A DNA stretch of 64,000 bases from Artemia franciscana (GCF_032884065.1 NC_088865.1:42975152-43039151), one strand, 5' to 3'. Positions 37,601 to 49,473 are shown, counted from the first letter of the stretch. Notes: generated by a model not told the origin, from the sequence alone. Made by a program: numbers and translations.

Positions 37601-40600
37601 ATTTCCATAAGAAGGGCAGTATCAAGAGAGTGAGCTTGTCTGGGGATATCAATCGGGGAATTTGCCAGAATCTCTATACAAAACTCATTGTATATATCTT
37701 GCCTTCTATTTTTCGTCTCAGTTCTACGAGTGGTGTTGTTAAGGATAATTTTTCGAGGTAAATTTTTACTGGGAACGAATCATCAAGAGGATATTTCCGT
37801 AGGGAGGAGGGATTTCTCCGTAGAGGTGGTGCCAGATTTCCTGGTATTATTTGAAAAAAAGGTCGGAAATTAAATAAAAAGACAACAAGTTTTTCAACTC
37901 AAAGTTAGAATAGACGTTAAAACTTAAAACGAACAGAAATCATTATGTATATGAAGGGAGTTGCTCCCTTCTCAACACCACACTCTTTACGCTAAAGTTT
38001 GAATTTTGTCTCCATTTTTAAGAACGACTCCTGAAATACAAGAGTCGTTTAATTACAACAATTAGAAGCTTTTTCAAAAGCACTTAAAAAACGTTGTCTA
38101 GTGTTTAGCCAGTCCACCAGTCCACCAAAAACAGTCCCCTCCTAATCCTCTTCGATCTGCCCTGCCCCCTAATATACCTTTCATAAGACTGAGTTAGCCT
38201 ATTTGTTTAAAACAGTTAAAAGGTCCAGTAAATATGCCCTCTAGGGATGCCATGACCCTACGGCCAATTGGTCAGGCTCTAAAGTATGCTAGTTAATTAT
38301 TGTTTAAGCATAGGCTTTATTACTGGGAAAGGAGACCATGTTCGATTTTCGTCTACAAAAAGCTAAGGGCATTAGGATTAAACATTGAGATATTGTTGAG
38401 GTGGTCGCTTAGCTAAATCGAAACTACTACTATTACAATTAACAACTCGCTGCACCATGGAACCGTTTAAAGCCAACAAAGCTACGCCTGCTCCTTCTCC
38501 ATCTCAATCTTTTCAGAGCCTTCCTTCTTATACCCTTCTTAGAGGTTCTAACCTCCGTTAAATCTTTCCTTACAACATCATCTCACCCCATTCCAAAACG
38601 ACCTGTTATTGGTTGGCCCTAAAAGGTTAGCCCAGAAGTATGATCCTTAGAATTATATCATCCTTCATCCACAGAACGTTTCCTAGCCATATTAACCTTT
38701 CTCTGATAATAGCTCTAGAAGGCGGGATTGGACCACAACGTTCCTAGAGCTTATTTAACGAAATCACAAGGTACTTCCCCTGTTTCAAAAATCATACCCA
38801 TGAACTTCAGTAAGTTATCTCTGATTTCATAACCGTTATATGTAGCTCAATTTCCACGCTATCTACACCTGGGACGTTAATGCGTTTTAATCCTTTTAGT
38901 GCTGTCACTAATTCTTCCTCATCAAATAAATCTTCCTTCACATCCAAGGTGTCACAAACTTTTTCGTTTTCCTCTATATCTTTTCCTGCAACGGTCAAAA
39001 ACATTCTCCAAGGTTCTGCCCATCTCTCTTTTACTCTTTCCTTTTTATTTATTCTTGCCCTGTTCCTATCTGTAACTGGGACAAGCACAGGTTGACTATT
39101 TCTTCTGAATTTATTAAACGGAAAAAAAAAGTTTTTAAACAGAAAGTAAGGAGCAACATTAAAACTTAGAACAAACAATAATTATTATATATATGAAGGA
39201 GGTTGCTCCGTCCTCAACATCTCGCTCTTTACGCTAAAGTTTTTGAGTACTTTTAAAAGAAACTTCTTATTGTTCTAATTAGACGACCTTTGTGTTTCAG
39301 GAGTCGTTCTTAAGGAATTGGTACAAAATTCAAACTGTAGTGTGAAGAGCAAGGTGTTAAGGAGGGCATAACCTCCTTCCTATATGTAAATAATTTTGTT
39401 CGTTTTAAATTTTTATTTTGCTCCTTACTTTCAGTTGAATTTTTTCTTAATTTGTGATTGTTTTTCAAATAATGCCGGGAAATCCGGCTGCACCTACACG
39501 GAGAAATACCCTCCCACATAGAATTACCCTCTTGACAATTTGATCCCGGCGAAAATTTATCCCAGACAATTACCTTTAACAACTCCATGCGCAAAATTAA
39601 AGACGGAAAAGAGAAAGCAATATTAAAAATAATCTTATTCAGCAATTATGGCAAAATCTCCCATTGTAAAATTTCTCCTGAAAAGTTCACCCCCTGGAAA
39701 CTTCCTTCTTCTTGGATAGTTCTCCCGTGAAAAACCCCTGGCAGAACATTCAGCCCCTCCCCTAACCAAAATGTGAGAATACTTCCTAATAACATATACT
39801 ATGTGCAAACAACGGGCGAATTTTATAACTTAGACCTTTTCTCTGGGGCTGTGGGGGGTAATGTTATATCCAAAGACATAGTTATTGTGTATTTTAACTA
39901 TGATGAACAAATTTTGACGGGAAAATTTTGGGAAAAAATGGTGGGGAGGGTCTTATGTGCCCTTGAATCTTTTTGGTCACTTAAAAAGGGCTATTTTTTG
40001 AACCGTTGGGTTGATACAATCACCCCTGCGGAAAAAAAAACAAATAAACACATATCCGTGATCATTCTTCTAGCAAAAAACAAAAATTTCACATTTTGCA
40101 GATAGGAGTTTGAAACCTCAACAATAAGGTACCCTGACACGCTGAATTTGATAGTGTGATTTTCATTAAAATTCTTTAACTCAAGGGGGGTATTTCTTTC
40201 TACTTAGAAAATAAGTGAATTTTTCTAAGGCGCATAGCTTTTGATTGGTAACGCTAAACTTAATGAAACATTTACATTTTGGATTCAGCAAAATAAATCA
40301 ATTCTTTTGATATATCTATTGGTATCAAAATTCTATTTTTCAGAGTTTTGGTTACTATTGAGCTGAGTCGCTCCTTACTTACAGTTCGTTACGACGAACC
40401 GTTTGATTAACTTATCAGTATAATATTATACTATTATACTGTCTGGCTGTATCTTTCTGGTTTTCAGCAGTTTTACCCATGGCCTCCAATTTACACTTGC
40501 TTAATTTATATTTAACCCTTTCACAACTTCTACTTTCTAATTCAAAACGCACTCTGCGAAAGCAGGTTGTCAAAAAGACGTATCTGCAGACGTATCCTTT

Positions 40601-43600
40601 AAAGGTTAACTTGTGCTGTAATGGAATTAATAAACAAATTGATGTGCTATTTGTTTTTACTAAAATACTTAGAGCGTCATTGTGCTTGATTACCAGGGTC
40701 TTTTTAAACTTCCAATGAATCCTCATATTTAGTTACTCCCAAGATATTCCCAATAAATTAACCCCCTCCCTCCCCTCAAAAAATCAATATTTAGCACAAC
40801 ACTCGTTTCAATTTTTATGGTTACTTTTTTCCTTTTCAATAAAAAAAACTTGATTCGTTTTAAACTGTGCATCATCGTTAAAGCATTCTTGGTTGTCGAA
40901 CATTATCTTGTTATGAAATAGACCCGTAAGCCTATTTTGTGTGATCTGCAGAACACTACCACGTTACAACATAGTGCTTGTTTTAGTATGTATACTTTTA
41001 ATTTTCCTTTTCCGTTGGGTTTAGTTAAGTTGCCTTTCAAATCTGTCGGAGATTTTGCTTTGCCTTCTAATATAAACTGTGGCACTTTCAGAATGCATGT
41101 CATATCCAAGATTGAGACAAAGGCCTTCCAATCAAAGAAGAGTCAACAGTCAACACAACCCCATCAGTTACAGTTTCAGATATTATCCGGAAAGGAATCA
41201 AAATTTCCATTTGGCCAATCCAGCTCAAATAAATTTAACAAAACACAAACAGAAAATATGGAATGATGATAGATGGTTTAAAAATCAAAAACTCCCCGAT
41301 GTCTTGCCTTTTGACTTATCCAATGCGAAGAACCAAAATAGAGAGTATTTTGAATCAGAGAGGAAAGCCGATAAACCAAGAACGTAAGTAATTAGCTAAT
41401 CTACATTTTCGTAAAAGGACCTTCGAATAAAGTTCTTGCATGAATTTTAAATATATTTAATTACATCTTCTAGTCTCCTGTAGGGAAAATGCCCCTTGCC
41501 GTCCCTCCTGTTGAAGGAATGGAGACATCCAAGCACAATAGCGCTGCCGAAGTAAGGAAAGAATTGGGTATAAATTATTATTTATTTATTTTTTTTTTAC
41601 TAAGGTACCTAGTATGGAAAGAGTTGTTGCTTAAACTTTGGAAGAGGCTCATTCGATTGGAAATTAAAAGCTCTAGTGCCATTTTAGCAGTCGAAAGTAA
41701 ATGGTGGACAACCAGCGTCTTGCCAGGCCTTGTTTTTTCGCAAAGAAGCTAATTCAAAATTTTTAGGTAGCCATCTTGTTAAGCATGGCTGTATGGTCCA
41801 ATAGCTATGTCTCTGGGGACTGCAACCCCCCTTCTCCCCGCCCCACCCCCAGAGCCCCAGGGCAAGGACTGTAAGTTATATAATTTACCCATAGTTAACA
41901 TATAATTTTTTTAATTGGAAATAGGGCATAATTTACCTTCGTTTTAAAAAAAGACCAAGGGCATTTAGGTGAAGCTATCAGGGAATGCTGTGTAGAATGT
42001 TTAATTAAATTGTCAGAAGGAATTTTCTCAGGAATGACTTAAGTAAGAAAGGTGGATCTTTCTGGGAGTGATGAGGAGGATGACCAATTGACTATAAGGC
42101 AACATTTGCACGCTACTACTACTTATACTACTACTACTTTCCCAACCACTAATATTACTGCTACTAAAACTACTCATTCTATTACGACTGCTACTAAGAT
42201 TTACGATATTCCAGTGAAATTTTAGGAAATGTTGAGAGGGAATTTGAACTTGAATTGTTAAATTGGGAATTTGAATTGTTAAGCGTATCAGAGATGTCTT
42301 AGAGGGCGTATCAGAGATGTCTTAGGAGCGGTCTAGCGTACTAAGTTGAAACTTCAAGTGCATGTTTAAGTAGATGTTACTAGATAATAGCCGAATACTT
42401 CTGGCGGCCAGGTATAGCTGAAATACGACGTTAATTCTTCGCTTATGATTATAGCATGGGAATACGACGGCAAATCATTTATAGGTCAATCACTTCTAAT
42501 TTTAAACCCCTTTTATCAGTAAATGAAGAATGATTTTCTTATTATTTAATCTTTTGGTCATTCCCAAACCACGAAAATGCTTAACTTAATTTAGAAACCG
42601 GAAGTTTCAAACAAGCACACACCTACAACGTCACTTTCGTAAAATATTGGGCAAGGTAAGCCAAAAAACTTACAATTTCTGAAATGTCAATTTCAGGGGA
42701 AAGTAGATAAATGAGGAGCATATGAAAGCGAGAAGGTCGGAAATAGGCTAGTCTAAGTTTTAAGAAGTAATGGAAGGGGAAAGACGCCAAAGGAGAACCA
42801 AAGGAGATAGAAGCTTCCAATACGGTAAACCAAGGCATAATACAGTAATCGAAGAGAAAAGAAGCCGAAGAACGTCCAAATATAAGCAAAAACCTAAAAA
42901 AAAAGGCCAAACCACATTGTAAGAAAGTAATGGATAGGTAAAGAAGCACAAGAAGGAGCAGACAGAAGTATGTAACGCCAATTCAGAAACGTCTTGACGG
43001 AGAAGTAGAACTCTAGTCGTAAAATTCTGCTTGGTTAAACATTATTTTAAGGCTTTTAATATGTCTAATTAGTCTTCTAATGCTTGTAAAAGAATAAGAA
43101 TAAATTAATCAGTGCTTAAAGTACTTTTTATAAATATCTTTTGACTGTTAAAATGATCTTAAAAATAATTGCTTTCCAAAATCAAATGATCTTTTTATCA
43201 TGTTTTTTTTTTGTCTGATTGTGGTTTTTACGGTTCAAATACTAAGGGGGCTGGTCCCATTGCGCCTTGTAAGAAGGCTACCAGAGTTTCGATAAGAAAC
43301 ACTTAACCCCCTTGTGTCGATCTGGTACTGATTAGCTCCTGTAAGGTATTTTTGGTTACGCAAATTCGTCTCTTATCGAAAATTCTCTTAGTACAATTTT
43401 AGCCCTGTTTTTAGTTTTTGTTCACACGCGTTCCATTCGTTTGTTTTGAAAATTCTCTCAAACGGTATTTCTTGAATTCTAAATTGTCTAAAATGATAAT
43501 TTCTTGATTAAAAAAGTTCTCTTAAGGCTTTTTGTTGTTTGAAAAATTTACTGAAACGAAATTCCTTGATTTAAAATTTTCTTAAAGTTTCCTCCCACTT

Positions 43601-44455
43601 CGATTGCAAATCACTCTATCCAAACGTTAGGTGTAATCAGAAAGAAACCCACGGTTGACAATTCGATTACTTGAATAATAGGCGTTTTATCTCTAGAACC
43701 TGAAAATCTTAGTCTATATTTCAGATGGGATGAATCAGATGGAAACCCATCTATACCTCATAATTTTAGCCAAAAACACTTATCTGCAAATTTATTTTCG
43801 AAATACCTTACGTATTCCCTCTTTTCATAGATATCAAAAGTTTGTTGAGGTTAAATATGTTTATTTTGCAAGCTAGAAAAACCACAAATGCCTGTAAAAA
43901 CAAGGCTCTTGCACGTTCTAGCCTTGCTTATCAAAATTTATGGTTATCTAGACGATGATTTCATGAAATGGACTGTGTTTTCACCTTCTTTTAACTGTAT
44001 CAAGTGCATTCATCCGTATCTAGTGATTTTGTGCATCCCTTTAGTATTTTAAGGATCAATATTATTATGCTTTAAAAGTTTTTCATTCATTTATCCATTC
44101 ATTTGACAGGAGAATTCCATTCGTCAATGATCGGCTGGGAAAAGACAATATAGAAGGGATGCCAAACCCATCAGATAAGGAAAAGAATTCCATCAAGTTA
44201 TACAGCGATGATAGGTTTTTAGAAGGACAAGAGCTAATTGAAGCACTGGGAACAATTTCGTTCATAACTGCTGCTAAAATTGGACCAACATCAGTTTTTT
44301 CATATTTGAAGGGTTTTTCATTTGGAATGATGTTTATCTGTAAACTCCTTCACGCAGCATTTAGCATATACGCTCTACTTTATACGAAATTAAGAGAGCT
44401 AGCAGAACAAAGGAGTTTAAATAAGGAAAATGACATAAAGTTTTATGATAGATAG
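34572..44455 (+). CDS. Gene B: three-exon paralogue of gene A
   Basis: Join 34572-34629, 41092-41383, 44110-44455; 696 nt, 231 aa. Exon 1 encodes MKQTFVTIFMFTIGFSNLN, a typical signal peptide with a plausible cleavage after GFS, and ends in phase 1 at a perfect GTAAGT donor; the split codon is CAA (Gln20). Exon 2 (20-117) is polar, with Arg, Asn and Gln prominent and one Cys at 21. Exon 3 (117-231) carries DDRFLEGQELIEALG at 150-164 and the hydrophobic stretch YLKGFSFGMMFICKLLH starting at 182. Exon lengths 58, 292 and 346 nt compare with 58, 292 and 343 in gene A, and phases are identical. Intron 1 (6.5 kb) holds an inverted-repeat element with a nested LINE; intron 2 is 2.7 kb. Function unknown. 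The paralogy with gene A is strong; the exon 1 link is inferred from phase, leader quality and the parallel arrangement. Confidence 0.76.
34955..35260. repeat. Diverged foldback unit in gene B intron 1
   Basis: Outer parts resemble the family (CTCAAACGGTCAGAAATTG..TCTCCTTCTCAGGCCCTTTC, and GAAGAAGGCTAGGTTGAGGAGG). Much older than the other units. Confidence 0.45.
35390..35710. repeat. Interspersed repeat R2, copy in gene B intron 1
   Basis: Shares AAAGAAAAGTAA, ATATCACCATCAAAAAATG, AAATGAATAGAAATTAC, AATAATCAAGTCAAACTTAAA and GGGCAGAGCATTATTTGCA with the copies near 16.6 and 53.7 kb. Confidence 0.6.
35735..36360. repeat. Two consecutive LIR foldback units, degraded
   Basis: 35735-36080 is a foldback (CAACCGAAAGTAAGGAGCAA.. 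CTTTACGCTAAATTT; CTTTACCGTAAAGAGC..). 36110-36360 is a second, more diverged arm (TCAAGTGGAAGTAAGGAGTA). Confidence 0.68.
36536..36650. repeat. Short inverted/direct repeats of AGTTGGTTGAACCAAC
   Basis: AAGTTGGTTGAACCAACGTA, AGTTGGTTCAACCAGC, TTGGTTGGTATAGTTGGTTC and GGTTGAAGCAACGTATAG occur within 115 bp; the core GTTGGTTGAACCAAC is itself palindromic. Confidence 0.7.
36861..40406. mobile_element. Long inverted-repeat element 2 (LIR-2), ~3.5 kb, in gene B intron 1
   Basis: Left terminus AATCAAACAGTTCGTGGTTA at about 36859, right terminus CAGTTCGTTACGACGAACCG at about 40382-40401. Arms match in inverted orientation (e.g. TCAGCATATCAGAGAACCTT on the left, CCCTGACACGCTGAATTTGA on the right). 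Foldback units lie at about 37870-38090 and 39110-39450, and a LINE fragment is nested between them. Older than LIR-1 judging by arm divergence. Confidence 0.7.
38420..39110 (-). mobile_element. Internally deleted LINE (RTE-like), inverted, nested in LIR-2
   Basis: Reading leftward: the region before the reverse transcriptase (KERVKERWAEPWRMFLTVAG, then KDIEENEKVCDTLDVKEDLF, LKGLKRINVPGVDSV and KFMGMIFETGEVPCDF), then an abrupt jump to C-terminal sequence, ending in a (TAG)n-type tail (ACTACTACTATTACAATTAA at 38424). The reverse transcriptase core is missing. Same family as the copies at 16.0 and 55.8 kb. Confidence 0.78.
40407..41091. other. Gene B intron 1, last 685 bp
   Basis: Between the LIR-2 end and exon 2; AT-rich, with an alternative acceptor-like CTGCAG near 40950. 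No repeat family recognised. Confidence 0.5.
41092..41383 (+). CDS. Gene B exon 2 (polar, disordered region)
   Basis: 292 nt after acceptor ggcactttcag, open in the frame set by exon 1, donor GTAAGT at 41384. Rich in Asn, Gln, Arg, Lys and aromatic residues; no domain recognised. Length and both phases equal those of gene A exon 2. Confidence 0.74.
41384..44109 (+). other. Gene B intron 2
   Basis: 2.7 kb, phase 2, GTAAGT donor. Contains a decayed LIR-arm piece at about 41610-41950 (TTAGAATGAGC-like AGGCTCATTCGATTGGAA, GCCATCTTGTTAAGCATGG, CTATGTCTCTGGGGACTG), an ACTACTACTA-rich stretch at about 42108-42200, and otherwise unremarkable sequence. Confidence 0.65.
44110..44455 (+). CDS. Gene B exon 3 (conserved C-terminal domain, stop at 44453)
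   Basis: Follows a T-rich tract and GACAG acceptor; enters in phase 2 and runs 114 codons to TAG. It contains the shared DDRxxEGQ..IE.LG motif and the YLK...K..H hydrophobic stretch, ending in a charged tail (KENDIKFYDR). An internal ATG at 44159 could be mistaken for the start, but the upstream 16 codons are in frame and the acceptor phase matches gene A. Confidence 0.82.
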
Positions 44456-45152
44456 TTTTCCTTCTTTAACAGAAATGAAAAGAGATACCCTGTAGAAAAA
44501 ACAAACTGTGTTAATTTTTTTCTGCTCTTACTAATTTAGAAAATTCTTTGGAAAAGCAGTCTTTATAATCTTTCAGATTATTCTAATTCGGAAAATATTG
44601 ATACATAGCTTGAAGACCAGATTTAACCTTTAAAATTTCAAATTTTCCCTGAAACCATTCAAACAGGATTTTTTTCTTATTTCATTTACTTGATGACTAA
44701 ATTATTCATCTTGAGAGAGTACTAATCTGTGTTATATTTGTATAAACTATTTTACACTGAATACAATTTGATATTTTTTTCTTCGTTTTAGTCTTTTTCT
44801 TGTTTCTCAGGAATTTAACAGATAATTGACTAACAACAAAAGACAACAAAGTACGCTTGTTATCTTTTCTACGGTGAAACACTAGTAATCGGGTGGCTTT
44901 TGTTAGATTCCTTTAGGTTTTACGAGCTTTTTATGAGTATATATCTAGCACCTGGAGTTTTTGTGTTACAGTTTTTGGAAGCTTGTTGAAAATAGGACCA
45001 TCTGATCAAAAGCCCTGATGACTCAGATGTTAGAAGTCCAAAAGTTTCATTCAAAAAGAGACGCTGTAAAAAACATGAAAACTACTCTTTTACAAAATGA
45101 ATGCTCACATTTGTTTGCTTTTGTTCTATAGTAAAAAGGGATATTATATGCC

Positions 45153-45155
<3 letters not shown>
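44456..45155. other. Region downstream of gene B
   Basis: About 700 bp of AT-rich sequence between the gene B stop and the Helitron cluster; it should contain the 3' UTR. No exact AATAAA stands out close to the stop. Confidence 0.45.

Positions 45156-45231
<76 letters not shown>
45156..45231. repeat. (TA)n microsatellite
   Basis: 76 bp of TA directly abutting Helitron copy C. Confidence 0.95.
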
Positions 45232-45235
<4 letters not shown>

Positions 45236-45853
45236 CATATAAATAGATTGTCAGGTTTACTGACTCTTGAACATGCAACATATAATTGTCCATGGGAAAA
45301 ACAATCCGTATTCAGATCTATACCTCATTATTCTAATGATGTGTCCCTGTGTCGCGGTCGTCATTTATATTCCCTGTGTCCCGGTCGTCATTTGTGTCCC
45401 GGTGTCCCAGTTTGTAATTTCTCTTTGAGTGTCCCGGTCGTCATTTATATCCCCTGTGTCCCGGTGTCCTGGTCGTCATTTGTGTCCCGGTGTCCCGGTC
45501 TGTAATTTCTATTCGAACAATCCCTGTGCCACCGGCGTCCCCATTGTAGTTGTGTCCCTGTGTCCCGGTCGTCATTTACATTCCCCCTGTCCCGGTCGTG
45601 ATTTGTGTCCGGGTGTCCCAGTTTGTAATTTAACTTTGAGGTTCCCGGTCGTCTTTGTATTCCCTGTGTCCCGGTCGTCATTTGTGTCCCGGTGTCCCGG
45701 TATGTAATTTCATCAGTTGACAAACATGACGTCAGTCGACAAACAACTTCATGACGCATGCAGCTCAATCCTTATAATGACGTCAGTCGACAAACATGAC
45801 GTCACTCGACACACACACACACACAGACAACTTATTTATATATATATATATAT

Positions 45854-45856
<3 letters not shown>
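45232..45856 (-). mobile_element. Helitron copy C, inverted, non-autonomous
   Basis: 5' terminus TCTATATATA..AAATAAGTTGTC reads leftward from 45856, with three TGACGTCA boxes, then the GACCGGGACAC minisatellite, then the C-terminal end of the helicase (CDS remnant SRVSKPDNLFI-like at about 45240-45290). The 3' hairpin is absent; the copy ends in (TA)n. Confidence 0.75.

Positions 45857-45927
<71 letters not shown>
45857..45927. repeat. (TA)n microsatellite between two Helitron 5' ends
   Basis: About 70 bp of TA separating copies C (leftward) and A (rightward), which lie head to head. Confidence 0.93.
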
Positions 45928-46319
45928 TCTATATATATAAAAATAAGTTGTCTGTCTGTCTGTCTGTGGATCAGGTGACGTCATGTTTCTGTGTTGACTG
46001 ACGTCATGAAATTAGTTGTCGTCATTTTTGCTTTGACGGTGACGTCATTAAAGGTATTTGAACGCAAAACCGCGCAGTTAGATGAAAATCCACCTGGACA
46101 GCGAGAGTCAAAACATATCAAAACTGAAAATGATAGCGATGATGATTGGGTTTGGGATTTTGACTTGGATAAGGCCATCAATGCCTACCAGATTTAAGTT
46201 AAAAAAACAAAGGTTCGTCGATATGTACTTCATAGTGACGTTGAAAAATAAAGAAGAAAAAGAAAACTGAAAAAAGAAAAAAGGTAAAAAACTAAAAAAA
46301 AACTAAAAAGAAAAAACAC

Positions 46320-46690
46320 TCAAAGAGAAATTACAGACCGGGACACAAATGACGACCGAGACAGAGGGAATATAAATGACGACCGGGAACCTCAAAGAGA
46401 AATTACAGACTGGGACACAGGGAATATAAATGACGACCGGGACACAGGGACACAACTACAACGGGGACGCCGGGGGCACAGGCGGGATATATAAATGACG
46501 ACCGGGACACAGGGATTGTTCGATAGAAATTACAGACCGGGACACCGGGACACAAATGACGACCGGGACACCGGGACACAGGGAATATAAATGACGACCG
46601 GGACAATCAAAGAGAAATTACAAACTGGGACACCGGGACACAAATGACGACCGGGAAACAGGGAATATAAATGACGACCGGGACACAGGA
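46320..46690. repeat. GACCGGGACAC minisatellite inside Helitron copy A
   Basis: About ten degenerate units containing GACCGGGACACAGGGAATAT or ACACCGGGACACAAATGACG. Confidence 0.88.
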
Positions 46691-46996
46691 ACACATCATT
46701 AGAATAATGAGGTATAGATCTGAATACGGATTGTTTTTCCCATGGACAATTATATGTTGCATGTTCAAGAGTCAGTAAACCTGACAATCTATTTATATGC
46801 ACAGACAATGGGACAGCGAAGAACATTGTATATTCGCATGTTTTACATAGTTAAAAACATATATTTATATCTATCTCTATTCACAGGTGGGACACAGGGA
46901 CACAACTACAATGGCGCGTAACTAATATGGCGCGTAACGACTTACGCGCGCGGGGGGGCTTGGGGGGGGCGCGAAGCGCCCCATCAACTAGGTGTT

Positions 46997-47027
46997 GGGG
47001 TGGCGCGAAGCGCCACCCCAACAGCTA

Positions 47028-47028
<1 letters not shown>
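46997..47028 (+). terminator. Helitron 3' terminal hairpin and CTAG end (copy A)
   Basis: Ten-base-pair GC-rich stem, GAA loop, then AACAGCTAG. This is the structure that marks the end of rolling-circle transposition in Helitrons. A second hairpin with the same loop (GGGGCGC-GAA-GCGCCCC) lies about 35 bp upstream. Confidence 0.85.
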
Positions 47029-47606
<578 letters not shown>

Positions 47607-47696
47607 ATATATATAAAAATAAGTTGTCTGTGTGTGGATCTGTGGATGGATCAGGTGACGTCATGTTTGTTCGCATATGACGTCTGAATTATTTCA

Positions 47697-48600
47697 CACT
47701 AATACAAAAGAAGAAAAAAACTAAAAAAGGTAAAAACTACAAAAAAAACTAAAAAGAAAAAAAAAACTAAAAAAGCTAAAAAACTAAAAAAAACTAAAAA
47801 AAGGTAAAAATCTAATAACTAAAAAAAAACTGAAAAAAATAAAAAAAGGCAAAAACTACAAAAACATAAAAACTAATAAAAAAACTAAAAAAGCTAAAAA
47901 ACTAAAAAAACTAAAAAAAACTAAAAAAAGGTAAAAAACTAAATTAAAACTAAAAACTAAAAAAGAAAAAAACTAAAAAAAAGGAAAAAACTGAAAAATA
48001 AAAGAGAAAAAGAAAACTAAAAAAATATGAATAAATATATATAAAAATAAGTTGTTTGTGGGTTATGTCTGTCTGTCTGTCTGTCGAGTGACGTCGTGTT
48101 TGTCCGCATATGACGTCTGAATTATTTCACACTAATACAAAAGAAGAAAAAAAACTAAAAAAGGTAAAAACTACAAAAAAAAACTAAAAAGAAAAAAAAC
48201 TAAAAAAGCTAAAAAACTACAAAAAACTAAAAAGAGGTAGAGAACTAAAAACTAAAAAAAACTGAAAAAACTAAAAAAAGGTAAAAACTAAAAAAAAACT
48301 AAAAACTAATAAAAAAACTAAAAAAGCTAAAAAACTAAAAAAACTAAAAAAACTAAAAAAAGGTAAAAAACAAAAAAAAACTAAAAACTACAAAAGAAAA
48401 AACTAAAAAAAAGGAAAAAACTGAAAAATAAGAAAAAAAGAAAACTAAAAAAATATTAATAAATATAAGGTAAAAAACAAAAAAAAACTAAAAACTAAAA
48501 AAGAAAAAACTAAAAAAAAGGAAAAAACTGAAAAATAAGAGAAAAAGAAAACTAAAAAAATATTAATAAATATAAAAAATATAAATATAAATATAATATA
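47697..48600 (+). repeat. A-rich (AAAACTAAAAA)n tract within Helitron B
   Basis: About 900 bp of degenerate AAAACTAAAAA/AAGGTAAAAACT units in two blocks, each following a Helitron 5' end. Starts with ACTAATACAAAAGAAG, also found in copy D next to the tRNA-like sequence. Confidence 0.85.
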
Positions 48601-49169
48601 AATTAGCAAACAACAAAGCACCGAGACACAAATGACGACCGGGACACAGGGAGTATAAATGACGACCAGGACATAAGTAAAAAAAAAACTAAAAAAAACT
48701 AAAAAAATGGTAAAAACTACAAAAAAACTAAAAACTAATAAAAAAAACTAAAAAATCTAAAAATCTAAATAAACTAAAAAAGAAAAAAAAGAAAAAAGGA
48801 AAAAAATAAAGGAGAAAAACAAAACTAAAAAACGAATGTATATACAGACCGGGACACCGGGATACAAATGACGACCGGGACACAGGGAATATAAATGACG
48901 ACCGGGACACAGGGACACAACTACAATGGGGACGCCGGGGGGCACAGGGGGATATAAATGACGACCGGGACACCGGGACACAAGGAATATAAATGACGCC
49001 TGGGACACTCAAAGAGAAATCACAGACTGGAACACCGGGACACAAATGACGACCGGGACACAGGGAATATAAATGACGACCGGGACACAGGGACATAACT
49101 ACAAAGGGGACGCCGGGGTGCACAGGGGGATATATAAATGACGATGGCGACTCAGGGAATGGTCGATTA

Positions 49170-49350
49170 GCAATCACCATCAACAAAGCTCAAGGGCAAT
49201 CATTAGAATCATGAGGTATAGATCTGAATACGGATTGTTTTCCCATGGACCATTATATGTTGCATGTTCAAGAGTCGGTAAACCTGACAATCTATTTATA
49301 TGCACAGACAATGGGACAGCAAAGAATGTTGTATATTCGCAAGTTTTACG
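49170..49350 (+). pseudogene. Helitron helicase C-terminal remnant
   Basis: AITINKAQGQSLE corresponds to the conserved TINKAQGQSL block of Pif1-like Helitron helicases; a stop and a frame change follow, then [20 protein letters not shown] (conserved xACSRVG..DNLFI block) and KNVVYSQVL, the usual end of the protein. Enough to assign the family. Confidence 0.82.
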
Positions 49351-49358
49351 TAGTTAAA

Positions 49359-49473
<115 letters not shown>

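Larger units (their letters stand above)
45928..47028 (+). mobile_element. Helitron copy A, 1.1 kb, both ends present, non-autonomous
   Basis: 5' end TCTATATATATAAAAATAAG, 3' end in a 23-bp hairpin (GGGGTGGCGC-GAA-GCGCCACCCC, 46997-47019) followed by AACAGCTAG and then T, which fits the Helitron rule (5' TC, 3' CTRR, insertion between A and T). Inside are three TGACGTCA boxes, a short piece of the replicase N-terminus (GQRESKHIKTENDSDDDWVW), the GACCGGGACAC minisatellite, and the end of the helicase ([15 protein letters not shown] frame-shifted from [18 protein letters not shown]). It cannot code for transposition proteins. Confidence 0.85.

Noticed and set aside
38807-39178. A host gene on the minus strand at 38.8-39.2 kb
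   Set aside because: The peptide (KERVKERWAEPW, DIEENEKVCDTLDVKEDLF) belongs to the LINE region before the reverse transcriptase, and the 3' end has the LINE tail.
44159-44455. A free-standing 98-aa gene starting at the internal ATG of gene B exon 3
   Set aside because: The 16 upstream codons are in frame, preceded by a good acceptor with the same phase as gene A exon 3, so this is the end of a spliced gene.
45429-45707. Open frames with repeated CPGRHLYSLCPGRH-type peptides
   Set aside because: They are translations of the GACCGGGACAC minisatellite. Open frames appear on both strands and the array is interrupted differently in each copy.
45340-46690. CRISPR-like array
   Set aside because: The repeats are degenerate, contiguous and without unique spacers; they form a minisatellite in a eukaryotic Helitron.
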